Source: an uncultured Clostridia bacterium (GTDB lineage: Bacteria; Bacillota; Clostridia; Oscillospirales; Ruminococcaceae). From it: DNA of 64,000 nucleotides. The position numbers were made by a program, and so were the translations under genes. Each line of letters starts with the position of its first letter. Position 1 is the stretch's first letter. Location: positions 1 through 64,000 of the forward strand of contig CANDEV010000004.1 in assembly GCA_947383835.1 (NCBI GenBank). Reading direction: 5' to 3'. The notes beneath the pieces were generated by a model, which was given only the letters and a program-made list of their open reading frames with translations, ran no database searches and was not told the origin of the DNA. Shown piece after piece: positions 23,386-32,453 of this stretch.

Positions 23386-25005
23386 CTATCGCAGCGAATC
23401 AAAAAATCCCGTCACAAACACAGCGGCAGAGTTGCAGTAAATAGTGCTCTCGTTGGTGGAGAAGCTGTACATAACGTCGGAATAGCACTTAGCGGGCGGT
23501 TCCTCCGCAGGGATATTCCATTGCGAAAAATCATCGTCCTCAAGCTGTTTGTTCGGACCGCATACCAAAAGACCGGGGATAGGCTCCTCAATGTCGTCCG
23601 CCTCCGAGATTCGGTGATGAGGGTGCATGACATAATTGCTGCCGAAGCCTGTGACATAGCTTATATTCATTGGATTTTTTCCTAAAATGTAGTTAAGCTG
23701 TTCATAGGCAGTGAAAAGATATTCCTTGCTGTTAAAAATTTTATATGCAAAAATAAGTATCATACTGTCTGTCATTGAGTACATATTGCTGCCCCGAATG
23801 TAGTCGTATGGGGACTTTGCGGTACTGTATGAGCTTCGCTTGCTTAGGCTGTACAGATTATCCGCCTTTATCCTAAGCTGCACCTGAATATTCTGCTCTA
23901 TCTGAGGATTTTTCGGACGGCTGCCCAAAAGGTAGCTCATTGCCCCGAATCCGCCGTTGTCTCTGTTTCTGAAATCTGTAAGGTTTACCTTGCCGCTCAG
24001 CTCTAAAATCCTGTCATGGAAAGCCTTGTCGCCTGTTGTTTCATAAAGCTCGCATACTGTCCAAAACAGGTCGTCGTTGATGTTGTTGTCCCCAAAATCT
24101 CCCGCCGCGTTGACCGCAACCGAGGGAGGGTTCTCAAATGGCTTGAAATGGGGGTGATTTATAAGCCATATCCATGCGTTTATTGACGCCTCGTTGAGCC
24201 GCTCAGAGAACGCTTCGTCAAACGGCTTGTATATCCTTGAAGCAAGGGACGTCACCGCCGAAAAGCAAGCCGCCGCCTGATGAGAGCAGGGGAAAACCAT
24301 TTGCACCGTTCTGTCGTCCTCAGGCATAACTATGGGCGTTGACGATACCGCGCTGACCTTGTGGTGTACGCCGCCGTCCCTTGTCTGCATTTTAAGCAGC
24401 CAGTTCAGACCGACCCTGCATTCCTCCAAAATATCGGGCATATCGCTCCCCGATTCAGGTATGTTTGTTTTTTCGGCAAAGCTTTTCGGGAACAGCTTAT
24501 ATGCGTAAAGAAGATGTCCCAAGGTTACAGCCGTGCAGACGGAGAACTTTCCGTAACCTCCCGAATCATGCCAGCCGCCTGTAACGTCAAGCTTTTCCGA
24601 GGGCTTGTCAAAAAGCGGGATAAATTCGCTGTGGCACCTGCCTCTTGCGTATTCGCCTGCATAGCGTCTTTCAAGGGGCACGCCGCACCTGTTGAAATAA
24701 AAGCTTTTAAGCAAGCCGAGCTTAAGCCTACGGTAAGGGTTGGCTGATACGGTAAACACAGGAGATTTCCTCCTGCCCGCCTTGATGTAATAATCTCCCA
24801 TAACGTTAAAGGTTGAAAAGTCAATGACCGAAACTGTATTTTTTGAAGCCTCGTCAGGGAAGGGACCGTTGGGAATGCCGGAAAACATAGTCCGTCCGCT
24901 TACCGCGTCGATAATTTGAAAAGAATCCGCCGAGCCTATAAAGACGGCGGTTTTGGGCATATAGCTTATATACCCCAGTTGGTTTAACGCAATTTTTTTG
25001 TTCAT
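23386..25005 (-). CDS. Intracellular glycoside hydrolase family 9 with altered catalytic-base motif
   Basis: 539 residues, no signal peptide. An N-terminal CelD_N Ig-like domain (~1-85, 'NQLGYISYMPKTAVF') precedes the (alpha/alpha)6 barrel. The acid Glu is in 'SFSTNESTIYCNSA', matching STNExxIxWN. The base loop, normally GGWxDAGDYGK, reads 'GGWHDSGGYGKF': the first Asp remains but the second, the usual catalytic base, is Gly. Other family blocks ('MPEDDRTVQMVFPCS', 'QLNYILGKNPMNISYVTGFG') are intact. Intracellular GH9 members act on short beta-glucans or glucosaminides; here activity may be altered or lost. Start ATG 25005 after AGGTG. Confidence 0.85.
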   Translation of the reverse strand: MNKKIALNQLGYISYMPKTAVFIGSADSFQIIDAVSGRTMFSGIPNGPFPDEASKNTVSVIDFSTFNVMGDYYIKAGRRKSPVFTVSANPYRRLKLGLLKSFYFNRCGVPLERRYAGEYARGRCHSEFIPLFDKPSEKLDVTGGWHDSGGYGKFSVCTAVTLGHLLYAYKLFPKSFAEKTNIPESGSDMPDILEECRVGLNWLLKMQTRDGGVHHKVSAVSSTPIVMPEDDRTVQMVFPCSHQAAACFSAVTSLASRIYKPFDEAFSERLNEASINAWIWLINHPHFKPFENPPSVAVNAAGDFGDNNINDDLFWTVCELYETTGDKAFHDRILELSGKVNLTDFRNRDNGGFGAMSYLLGSRPKNPQIEQNIQVQLRIKADNLYSLSKRSSYSTAKSPYDYIRGSNMYSMTDSMILIFAYKIFNSKEYLFTAYEQLNYILGKNPMNISYVTGFGSNYVMHPHHRISEADDIEEPIPGLLVCGPNKQLEDDDFSQWNIPAEEPPAKCYSDVMYSFSTNESTIYCNSAAVFVTGFFDSLR

Positions 25006-25027
25006 TTGAATCACCTAAAATACGGGA

Positions 25028-25066
25028 ATTGCCGATAATTTTCCAATGAATGGGATTGCCGATAAT
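25028..25066. repeat. Direct repeat ATTGCCGATAAT upstream of GH9
   Basis: Two perfect 12-bp copies (25028-25039 and 25055-25066) start 27 bp apart, directly upstream of the GH9 start. They could be regulator half-sites; spacing is between two and three helical turns, so this is tentative. Confidence 0.45.
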
Positions 25067-25189
25067 AACATGATACCTTGGATAAATAAATGAAACGCGC
25101 TTATAGATCACTATAATAATTATACAATATTTTATGCCGTTAAATGAAAACCTTTTTTATAGCTTTTTTATATTATTTATTAATATTGC

Positions 25190-25218
25190 TTGCTAAATAC
25201 AGAATTTTATGGTAAAAT
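25190..25218 (+). promoter_or_regulatory. Probable promoter of the CE2 gene
   Basis: TTGCTA (25190-25195), 17 bp, TAAAAT (25213-25218), 33 bp before the start at 25251. Confidence 0.6.
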
Positions 25219-25250
25219 TAAAAGAAAACTATTCTTAAAGGAGCTTTTAT

Positions 25251-26309
25251 ATGAAAATTTTACATGATGATCCCAAAGCATTATATATGGGAAGATTTGA
25301 CAGATCGTCGGACAGTACAAAGCTTTATCACGCAGGCTCGCAGGTCAGGCTTAAGTTTTCAGGCACGTCCCTCTTCACTGTGATAAACTGCACGGTCCTT
25401 TGGGGCACTCTTCATCTTGGGGTGATCATTGACGGCGAAATGAAAGAGGTGCCTCTTTCTTCATACAACAACGGAGAGGAGATCACGGTTGTCGCGGCAG
25501 CAGGGCTGGACGAGGGTGTACACGAGATCATAATCTACAAACGTCATGCTGCAAATCAAGTCCTTTCATTTGTTTCTTTCGAGACGGACGGCGAATTTTT
25601 AACGCCGGATCCGCTTCCTGAATTGAAGCTTGAGGTATACGGCGACAGCGTCTGCGCGGGAGAGGTCATCGAGGCTGTTGAGTACGTTGGGCAGTGCGAT
25701 CCGGAGGGGCATGAAAGCCGTTACGATAATGTCTGGGAAAGCTTTGTAATGCAGACCGCGCGGAATATAGGAGCACAGATACACAACATATGTCAGGGCG
25801 GAATTGCTGTTCTGAACGGTACAGGATATTTCCACGCCCCCGATTTTATCGGACTTGAAAGCACATTTGACAAGACCTGCTATTTCCCCGAGGGCGGCGA
25901 GATCACCAAGTGGGATTTTGGAAGATACTGCCCCGATATAGTTATAATCGCTGTAGGACAGAACGATAAGCACGACGGTATAAACGACAACGACGATATT
26001 AACATTGCAGACTCCGAGTACCGCAAAAAGTGGAAGGACGCTTACAAAAAAATTGTAAGGGAGCTTGACGGACACTATAAAAATTCCGCAAAATTTGTAC
26101 TGACAACAACAGTCTTAATGCACGACGCAGAGTGGGACAATGCCATTGAGGAGATAAAAAACGAGCTTAACGCCGAGGGTATAAAGTCATACCACAACCT
26201 TTTCAGCAGGAACGGTGCGGCAACTCCGGGACACCCACGGCTTCCCGAGCATAACGAAATGGCGGAGGAGCTTACCGAGTTTATTCAATCAATAATGAAC
26301 AATGAATAA
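25251..26309 (+). CDS. Carbohydrate esterase family 2 (CE2)-like acetyl-esterase
   Basis: 352 residues without a signal peptide. An N-terminal jelly-roll domain (~1-125, 'YMGRFDRSSDSTKLYHAGSQ') is followed by an SGNH hydrolase domain: 'LEVYGDSVCAGE' (Ser), 'NICQGGIAVLNGTGY', 'IAVGQNDKHDG' and 'GHPRLPEHNEMAEEL' (His). This two-domain arrangement is diagnostic of CE2, whose members remove acetyl groups from gluco- and galactomannans or xylans and often use a Ser-His dyad. Cytoplasmic location suggests action on imported oligosaccharides. Divergent from the GH9 gene. GGAG precedes the ATG. Confidence 0.9.
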   Translation: MKILHDDPKALYMGRFDRSSDSTKLYHAGSQVRLKFSGTSLFTVINCTVLWGTLHLGVIIDGEMKEVPLSSYNNGEEITVVAAAGLDEGVHEIIIYKRHAANQVLSFVSFETDGEFLTPDPLPELKLEVYGDSVCAGEVIEAVEYVGQCDPEGHESRYDNVWESFVMQTARNIGAQIHNICQGGIAVLNGTGYFHAPDFIGLESTFDKTCYFPEGGEITKWDFGRYCPDIVIIAVGQNDKHDGINDNDDINIADSEYRKKWKDAYKKIVRELDGHYKNSAKFVLTTTVLMHDAEWDNAIEEIKNELNAEGIKSYHNLFSRNGAATPGHPRLPEHNEMAEELTEFIQSIMNNE

Positions 26310-26330
26310 TTAACAATTACTTTTTAATGC

Positions 26331-26358
26331 ATGGGCGGGTATCTATATCCGCCCATTT
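26331..26358 (+). terminator. Terminator of the CE2 gene
   Basis: ATGGGCGG / CCGCCCAT stem with loop GTATCTATAT, followed by TTTTATT. Confidence 0.8.
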
Positions 26359-26377
26359 TTATTGTAAAAAATATCAA

Positions 26378-26510
26378 TATAGCAATTCATAAAAATAGCC
26401 ATACTGTAGGGGCGGGGTCTTCCCGCCCGCGATACAAAAATATGCTGAACCACGGGACGGGAAACCCGTCCCCTACGAATTTTGTCAAGATATTTTTATG
26501 TACCGCTATA
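26378..26510. repeat. TATAGCAATTCA / GTAGGGGCG palindromic repeat, copy 1
   Basis: Outer ends TATAGCAATTCATAAAAATA and TATTTTTATGTACCGCTATA are inverted; inner CTGTAGGGGCGGG and CCCGTCCCCTACG mirror each other. Another full copy is at 46752 and an inner-part copy at 62270. Occupies most of the 26310-26624 gap. Confidence 0.8.
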
Positions 26511-26624
26511 ATTTTGCGGACAGTTATATATTCTCAAAACAATTATTAATTATTAGCTGTTAATTATTAATTAACTAAATTCGGCATATACTTTCTGTAT
26601 ACGAATATGAAAGGACTGCCGCAT

Positions 26625-28430
26625 ATGGAAATAGGTAAACAGATAAGGGCTTTGGAATGGCTTCACGGACTTATCAGCGGAAAGGAAACGGGGGACGTTT
26701 ACGTCCCGCAAAAGCCGCGTATGCTCCCGTCAGAGGGAACAGGCGGCTTTGAGGAGCTTCTTCCGGAGCAGGTGGGGGTGCGCTCAAAGGGGCTGCTGAA
26801 AATGTTTTCCGAGCTTTCTGCGGCTAAGGGGGTGAACCCTCATTCTGCGGCAGTTCTGCGGGACGGCAGGCTTATCGCAAAAGCTGACTGGTCGCCCTAT
26901 GAAATGGAGTATCCTCACGTTTCCCACTCTCTTTGCAAGAGCATTGTATCTATGGCTGCGGGACTTGCTGCGGAGGAAAAAATACTTTTTCTTACAGAAA
27001 AGGTCGCGTCCATATTCAAGGAGGAGCTGCCGAAAAATCCCGATAAGCTTATGAAAAACGTGACTATCCGCAATCTGCTTACAATGTCAAGCGGCGCAAG
27101 CTTCAACGAGGCAAAAGCTGTCATGAGCAAAAACTGGGTACGGGATTTCCTTTCTTCCGAGATAAAATTTTTACCCGGCACGGATTTCCACTATAACAGC
27201 CTGAACACCTATATGTTGTCTGCAATAATCTGCAAGCGGTCGGGAATGTCCCTGTCGGAGTACCTTAATCAAAGGATCTTCCGACCGTTGGGAATAAAAA
27301 ATTTTTACTGGGAAAAATGTCCCCGCGGCATTGAAAAGGGCGGCTGGGGACTTTATATGACTGTGTTCGATTACGCAAAATTGGGGCAGCTTTACCTTAA
27401 CGGCGGCTTATGGAACGGTACTCGGATAATAAGCGAAGGCTGGATAAAAGCGTCCGCGTCGCGGCAGATAGTCAAGGGTGAAAGTCCATGCCGCGAGGGG
27501 TACGGCTATCAAATATGGCTTACGAAAAACGGTGGATATGTTTTCAGCGGTATGCTGGGGCAGAACGTTTTTGTGTTCCCGAAAAGAAAAATGGTTATCG
27601 CTCTCACAGCGGGCAGCGACGCGGTTTTTCCCGACTGCCGTGCGGCGGAAATTATCGGCGGATTTATTGACAGCGACGAAAATTTCAGCGATACTCCCAT
27701 AAAGGAGTTCCGTTATGCAGAGGCAGCGCAGCTGCGAAACGCGCTTGCGGAAGCAAAATTCGGCGAGCCGCTGGAGATAAGCCCCAAGCCCACCATTGCG
27801 GAAATACTGCGGCACAGCATTATGTCCAAAAAGAAGACACCGTCCTATGAAGAGGAAGAAAATCTACTGACGCAAGCCGCAAAGATACTGAACGGCGCGG
27901 AAATAACTTTTGAGGAAAATAACAGCGGCGATATTCTGCCAATGCTTATCCAAGCCATGAGCGGCAATTTTGACAGCGGTACAGAACGTGCTGTCTTTAA
28001 AGCCGGGGAGGAATTTTTATCGGTAACTGTTTTCGGCGGAGAGGGGAAAACGAAAATACCTCTGCGATATGACGGCAAGCCGTCTTACTTCGAGCTTGAA
28101 CGCCGCGGAGACATATACCGCATAGGAGCTTTAGGGAATTTCACCGCCGATGAGGACGGCAATCCTGTGCTGCGTATCATGCTGTGCTTTACGGAAACCG
28201 CCTGTACGCGCTTGCTGAAATTTATTTTTGAGGGCAGCGGCGCAACGCTTAAATTTCGTGACAGTCCAAATCTTTACAGCGCGATAGACGAGGGCTCGGA
28301 GATACTTTTTCCCGTACTTGGCAGCGTTTCCAAAAAAGTACTTGACGCCGCCCTTGAAAGCGATATTGCCGATTACCGTATAAGAAAATTTTTAGAGCCG
28401 TCAATAACGGGTACGGTCAAAACCCCGTAA
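26625..28430 (+). CDS. Beta-lactamase-family serine hydrolase (class C/CubicO type)
   Basis: 601 residues, no signal peptide. The N-terminal ~330 residues are a penicillin-recognising serine hydrolase: 'VSHSLCKSIVSMAAG' contains S-L-C-K (SxxK), 'FHYNSLNTYMLSAII' the Tyr-x-Asn motif, 'YMTVFDYAKLGQLYLNGG' and 'YGYQIWLTKNGGYVFSGMLG' the later blocks. The C-terminal ~270 residues match no family I can name. Such proteins act as esterases, DD-peptidases or amidases. It follows the CE2 gene in the same direction, but a terminator and a repeat separate them. Start 26625 after AAAGGA. Confidence 0.85.
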   Translation: MEIGKQIRALEWLHGLISGKETGDVYVPQKPRMLPSEGTGGFEELLPEQVGVRSKGLLKMFSELSAAKGVNPHSAAVLRDGRLIAKADWSPYEMEYPHVSHSLCKSIVSMAAGLAAEEKILFLTEKVASIFKEELPKNPDKLMKNVTIRNLLTMSSGASFNEAKAVMSKNWVRDFLSSEIKFLPGTDFHYNSLNTYMLSAIICKRSGMSLSEYLNQRIFRPLGIKNFYWEKCPRGIEKGGWGLYMTVFDYAKLGQLYLNGGLWNGTRIISEGWIKASASRQIVKGESPCREGYGYQIWLTKNGGYVFSGMLGQNVFVFPKRKMVIALTAGSDAVFPDCRAAEIIGGFIDSDENFSDTPIKEFRYAEAAQLRNALAEAKFGEPLEISPKPTIAEILRHSIMSKKKTPSYEEEENLLTQAAKILNGAEITFEENNSGDILPMLIQAMSGNFDSGTERAVFKAGEEFLSVTVFGGEGKTKIPLRYDGKPSYFELERRGDIYRIGALGNFTADEDGNPVLRIMLCFTETACTRLLKFIFEGSGATLKFRDSPNLYSAIDEGSEILFPVLGSVSKKVLDAALESDIADYRIRKFLEPSITGTVKTP

Positions 28431-28433
28431 AAA

Positions 28434-28470
28434 AAGTCCGCCGTCTTTTTGACAGCGGACTTGTATTTTT
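28434..28470. terminator. Terminator after the serine hydrolase gene
   Basis: AAGTCCGCCGTC (28434-28445) / GACAGCGGACTT (28451-28462) with one mismatch, then GTATTTTTG. It stops plus-strand transcription facing adhE. Confidence 0.75.
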
Positions 28471-28476
28471 GATCTT

Positions 28477-28579
28477 ATACTAATTTCCGTCTAAAAAGCG
28501 TTTAAAAAATCAAGCAAAAATTTGCGTATATGATTTTTACGCAGATTTTTTTACTACGCTTTTAGATAGAAATTAGTAT
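28477..28579. repeat. Palindromic MITE-like repeat, ATACTAATTT family, copy C
   Basis: 103 bp, ends ATACTAATTT and AAATTAGTAT, with internal AAAAAGCGT...ACGCTTTTA and AATCAAGCAAAAATTTGCG pairs. Its right end overlaps the adhE stop codon (TAA at 28581-28579). Confidence 0.9.
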
Positions 28580-31218
28580 TATTCTCCGAGATATGCTTTT
28601 TTGTAAAGCTCCATAAGCTCGTTGATCCTGGGAAGTCTTGGGTTAGCTGTTGTACACTGGTCGTCGAATGCCTTGTATGCAAGACTTTCGAGAGCGTCCA
28701 TATAAGTCTTTTCGTCGATGAACGAACGCTTATCCTTTTCGCCGGCTTCCTTGATAGAAAGCGGGATTCCGACCTCTGTCATGAGCTTTCTTACAGCGTT
28801 TGCAAGAGCCTTAACGCCCTCCTGATTTGAAGCGTTCTGAGGAACGAAGCCCATCATCTTAGCTATCTCAGCGTAACGCTCGGGAGCCATGTAGTGATCG
28901 TACTTAGGCCATGCTGCAAACTTTGTAGGAGTATCCTGTCCGTTGTACTCGATAACGTGAGGCAGGAGGTAAGCGTTTGCAAGACCGTGAGGAATGTGGA
29001 ACTCACCGCCAAGCTTGTGAGCCAGCGAGTGGTTTACACCGAGGAATGCGTTTGTGAACGCCATACCTGCAATACAGGAAGCGTTGTGCATTTTCTCTCT
29101 TGCGATAGGATCAGCAGTATTGTAAGAATCGGGGAGATACTTGAATACAAGCTTGATAGCCTGAAGAGCAAGCGCGTCGGTATAGTCGTTTGCAAGAATT
29201 GAAACGTAAGCTTCGATAGCGTGAGTGAGAACGTCCAGACCTGTGAAAGCTGTGGAAGCCTTAGGTACTGTGTAAACGAACTGAGGATCGACGATAGCGA
29301 TATCGGGTGTAAGTTCATAGTCGGCAAGAGGGTACTTCATATTCTTGGACTTGTCGGAGATTACAGCAAAGGAAGTTACCTCTGAACCTGTACCGGAGGT
29401 TGTGGGGATAGCCACCATTTTAGCCTTTTTGCCGAGTTTGGGGAACTTGTAAACTCTCTTACGGATATCCATGAACTTCTGAGCCATGCCAACGAAGTCA
29501 GCGTCGGGATTTTCATAGAACAGCCACATAGCCTTTGCAGCGTCCATTGCGGAACCGCCGCCCAGAGCGATAACAACGTCCGGCTTGAAAGAGTTCATAA
29601 CTGCCGCACCCTTGCGTACCGTTGTAAGGTCGGGATCGGGCTCAACCTCGCTGAATATTTCGATAGCGGGCTGGTTGGCGTTCTTTTCAAGCTGGTAGGT
29701 AACTCTGTCAACATAGCCGAACTGTACCATGCCGGGGTCTGCTACGATCATAGCTCTGTGTATTTCGGGCATTTTTGCCAGATACTGAACGGAACCGGGT
29801 TCAAAATAAATCTTTTCGGGAACCTTAAACCACTGCATATTCAATCTCCTCTTCGCAACTTTCTTTCTGTTTACAAGGTTCTTTGCCGATACGTTTTCCG
29901 AAACGGAGTTCTTTCCGTAAGAACCGCAGCCCAAAGTAAGGGAAGGAGCCATTGAGTTGTATACGTCGCCGATAGCGCCGAAGGAAGCGGGAGAGTTTAC
30001 AACAACACGGCTTGCCTGCATTGTTTCGCCGTAACGCTCGATAATTTCTTCGTTTGAGGAGTGAACGACTGCGGTATGACCTGCGCCGTGCTTCAGCATT
30101 TCTTCGCACATCTCGAACGCATGGTCTGTTGTGTCAGCCTTTACAACGGCAAGTACGGGAGAAAGCTTCTCAAGCGCGAGAGGGTATTTGTTTGCGTCTG
30201 TGCCGGGAAGCTCAACGCAGAGTACCTTTGTCTCCTTAGGAATGGTAATTCCTGCTTTTTCAGCGATCTGCCATGGGTACTGTCCAACGACCCAAGGCTG
30301 AACAGCCATTTTTTCAACGTTGATAACAACGTCCTGAATTTTCTGAATTTCATCGGGCTTTGCAAAGTAGCAGCCGTGGTATTTCATGAAGCCTACAGCC
30401 TCGTCGTAAATTTCAGCGTCGATGATAGCAGCCTGCTCGGAAGCACAGATCATACCGTTATCAAAGGACTTGGAAAGAATAAGGTCGTGAACGGCCTGCT
30501 TGATGTTTGCGCTCTTTTCAATGTAGCAGGGAGTGTTTCCGGGACCAACGCCGAGAGCAGGCTTACCTGCTGAGTATGCAGCCTTAACCATTCCGGGGCC
30601 GCCTGTTGCAAGTATAGTCGCAACGTCGGGGTGGTTCATGAGAAGTCCTGTAGCCTCAACGGAGGGGTGGTCTATCCACTGTACGCAGTATTCGGGAGCG
30701 CCCGCCTTGATAGCTGCTTCTCTGACGATCTCGGCAGCTCTCTTTGAGCACTGCTGCGCCGAGGGGTGGAAGCCGAAAATGATAGGGTTTCTTGTTTTGG
30801 CGCAGATAATAGATTTGAACAGAGTTGTTGAAGTTGGGTTCGTTGTAGGAGTTACGCCGCAGACGATTCCGACAGGCTCTGCGATCTCCATGTAGCTGTC
30901 GTCAACATTATCCTCAACAACGCCTACAGTCTTTTCATGCTTGATAGAGTGCCAGATATACTCTGTGGAGAAGATGTTCTTTGTAACCTTATCCTCGAAG
31001 ATACCTCTGCCTGTTTCCTCAACAGCCATTTTAGCAAGCTCCATCTGTGCGGAAAGACCTGCCAGAGCCATTGCCTCCGTGATCTTATCCACCTGCTCCT
31101 GATCCAGCTTCATGTACTCCTCAAGAGCCTTTTTAGCGTTGCTTACCAGTTCGTTGACCATACCCGCCGTGTCGAATGCCTCTTCCTCGGCAGCGGGAGC
31201 TTTTTTTTCCTTTGCCAT
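28579..31218 (-). CDS. adhE: Bifunctional acetaldehyde-CoA/alcohol dehydrogenase AdhE
   Basis: 879 residues. The N-terminal aldehyde dehydrogenase (~20-450) has Cys in 'SFDNGMICASEQAAI'. The C-terminal iron-dependent alcohol dehydrogenase (~460-879) has 'ALGGGSAMDAAKAMW', 'TSGTGSEVTSFAV' and the metal-ligand region 'GLDVLTHAIEAY' and 'NHSLAHKLGGEFHIPHG'. It converts acetyl-CoA to ethanol with two NADH, regenerating NAD+ in sugar fermentation, and forms spirosomes. A promoter with a Rex-like operator lies upstream, fitting NADH/NAD+ control. Full length; GGCGGATAA before the ATG is a modest ribosome site. Confidence 0.98.
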   Translation of the reverse strand: MAKEKKAPAAEEEAFDTAGMVNELVSNAKKALEEYMKLDQEQVDKITEAMALAGLSAQMELAKMAVEETGRGIFEDKVTKNIFSTEYIWHSIKHEKTVGVVEDNVDDSYMEIAEPVGIVCGVTPTTNPTSTTLFKSIICAKTRNPIIFGFHPSAQQCSKRAAEIVREAAIKAGAPEYCVQWIDHPSVEATGLLMNHPDVATILATGGPGMVKAAYSAGKPALGVGPGNTPCYIEKSANIKQAVHDLILSKSFDNGMICASEQAAIIDAEIYDEAVGFMKYHGCYFAKPDEIQKIQDVVINVEKMAVQPWVVGQYPWQIAEKAGITIPKETKVLCVELPGTDANKYPLALEKLSPVLAVVKADTTDHAFEMCEEMLKHGAGHTAVVHSSNEEIIERYGETMQASRVVVNSPASFGAIGDVYNSMAPSLTLGCGSYGKNSVSENVSAKNLVNRKKVAKRRLNMQWFKVPEKIYFEPGSVQYLAKMPEIHRAMIVADPGMVQFGYVDRVTYQLEKNANQPAIEIFSEVEPDPDLTTVRKGAAVMNSFKPDVVIALGGGSAMDAAKAMWLFYENPDADFVGMAQKFMDIRKRVYKFPKLGKKAKMVAIPTTSGTGSEVTSFAVISDKSKNMKYPLADYELTPDIAIVDPQFVYTVPKASTAFTGLDVLTHAIEAYVSILANDYTDALALQAIKLVFKYLPDSYNTADPIAREKMHNASCIAGMAFTNAFLGVNHSLAHKLGGEFHIPHGLANAYLLPHVIEYNGQDTPTKFAAWPKYDHYMAPERYAEIAKMMGFVPQNASNQEGVKALANAVRKLMTEVGIPLSIKEAGEKDKRSFIDEKTYMDALESLAYKAFDDQCTTANPRLPRINELMELYKKAYLGE

Positions 31219-31266
31219 AACTTTATCCGCCTTTCATTTTTTATATTTTTAGCACAAGCTAAAAGT

Positions 31267-31317
31267 TTGTTAAATTTATCACAATCTCATTGTACCACAA
31301 TATATTATTAAGGTCAA
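31267..31317 (-). promoter_or_regulatory. adhE promoter with Rex-type operator
   Basis: On the minus strand TTGACC (31317-31312), 17 bp, TACAAT (31294-31289). Directly downstream, TTGTGATAAATTTAACAA (31284-31267) closely matches the Rex consensus TTGTTAANNNNTTAACAA / TTGTGAAATATTTCACAA. Rex represses fermentation genes until NADH rises. The rex gene is not in the window. Confidence 0.85.
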
Positions 31318-31411
31318 TGAACATATTGTTAATTTTATTTCCAACTATATCTGCATTTATATATGCGGCATATCAAATATGGAATACAATAGTGTACCCA
31401 AAAAAATTGGC

Positions 31412-32386
31412 TTAAATTCTGTAGCCCGTCTCCTCGGGTGCTTTTTTTACAAGCTCGATTATCTCTCCGTGCGTCGGCATTGCGGGTATCGCTCCTATTT
31501 TGGAAGAGCTTAAAGCCCCGCAGGCGTTGGCGTAGACCGCAAATTCCTTAAGGTCGTCCATGGTTATCTCGTCAAGGGATTTTCCCATAAGCGCAAGCCT
31601 TGCGATAAATGCTCCGAAGAAGCTGTCGCCTGCGCCAAGTGTATCCACCGTGTTTACCTTGAACGCGGGGAAACGCTCTATACCGTGCTTTGTTGCGATT
31701 ATGCAGCCCTTTGCGCCCTGTGTTATGCATATAACGCGTATGCCTGAGTTAAGCAGCTTTGCTATTGCGGGCAGCAGATTTGCACAGTCTGTAAGTATCT
31801 GAAGCTCAGCCTCCGATACCTTTATTATATCAACATACCGCAGAACGCTTCGCATTTCCTTTACGGCGTCGTCCATTGATTCCCACAGCTTTTCCCGCCA
31901 GTTTGGGTCGTAGGTGATTATCTTGCCCTGCTGCTTTGCGTATTCCACCGTATTCACTATTGCAGATTTGGAAGGCTCTCCCGTCAGCATGAGCGAACCG
32001 AAATGAACAATGCTGCACTCGTCGATAAGCTTTAAATTGACCTCGTTAAAGTTAAGGTTTGCGTCCGCGCTGTTTTTTCGGTAAAATATAAAGCTCCTGT
32101 CCTCCTCTGTCTTGCGTACAAAAGCAAGGGTGGTGGAGAATTTCGGATCAAGGATAACGCCGCGTGTATCCACACCCTCCTTTTCAAGAGTTTCCTTTAG
32201 GAAAAGCCCGAACATATCCTTGCCGAGCTTGCCAATAAAGCCGCCGGAGGCTCCCGCCCTTGCCGCCATAACAGCAACGTTTGCGGGCGCGCCGCCCGGA
32301 TTTTGCTTATAGTAAATATCTCCGTTTTCGGCTGTGACCGCGGTAAAATCCACAAGCATTTCGCCGATAGAAATTATATCTGACAT
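31412..32386 (-). CDS. PfkB-family carbohydrate kinase, fructokinase-like
   Basis: 324 residues. 'GGAPANVAVMAARAGASGGF' is the substrate-side PfkB signature, and 'NTVDTLGAGDSFFGAFIARL' holds the anion hole and catalytic Asp. 'GEMLVDFTAV' and 'FIFYRKNSADANL' favour fructokinase over ribokinase. It would phosphorylate fructose at O6 with ATP. No transporter or sucrose gene is adjacent. Single-gene unit; AAAGGGG precedes the ATG. Confidence 0.9.
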   Translation of the reverse strand: MSDIISIGEMLVDFTAVTAENGDIYYKQNPGGAPANVAVMAARAGASGGFIGKLGKDMFGLFLKETLEKEGVDTRGVILDPKFSTTLAFVRKTEEDRSFIFYRKNSADANLNFNEVNLKLIDECSIVHFGSLMLTGEPSKSAIVNTVEYAKQQGKIITYDPNWREKLWESMDDAVKEMRSVLRYVDIIKVSEAELQILTDCANLLPAIAKLLNSGIRVICITQGAKGCIIATKHGIERFPAFKVNTVDTLGAGDSFFGAFIARLALMGKSLDEITMDDLKEFAVYANACGALSSSKIGAIPAMPTHGEIIELVKKAPEETGYRI

Positions 32387-32453
32387 TTTTTACCCCTTTC
32401 TTACATGGTATTTATATAGTTTACACAAATAAAATAAAAATTCACAACAATTT

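Noticed and set aside
26331..26549. Plus-strand ORF of 72 codons
   Set aside because: It spans a terminator and a palindromic repeat; no ribosome site and no coding character.
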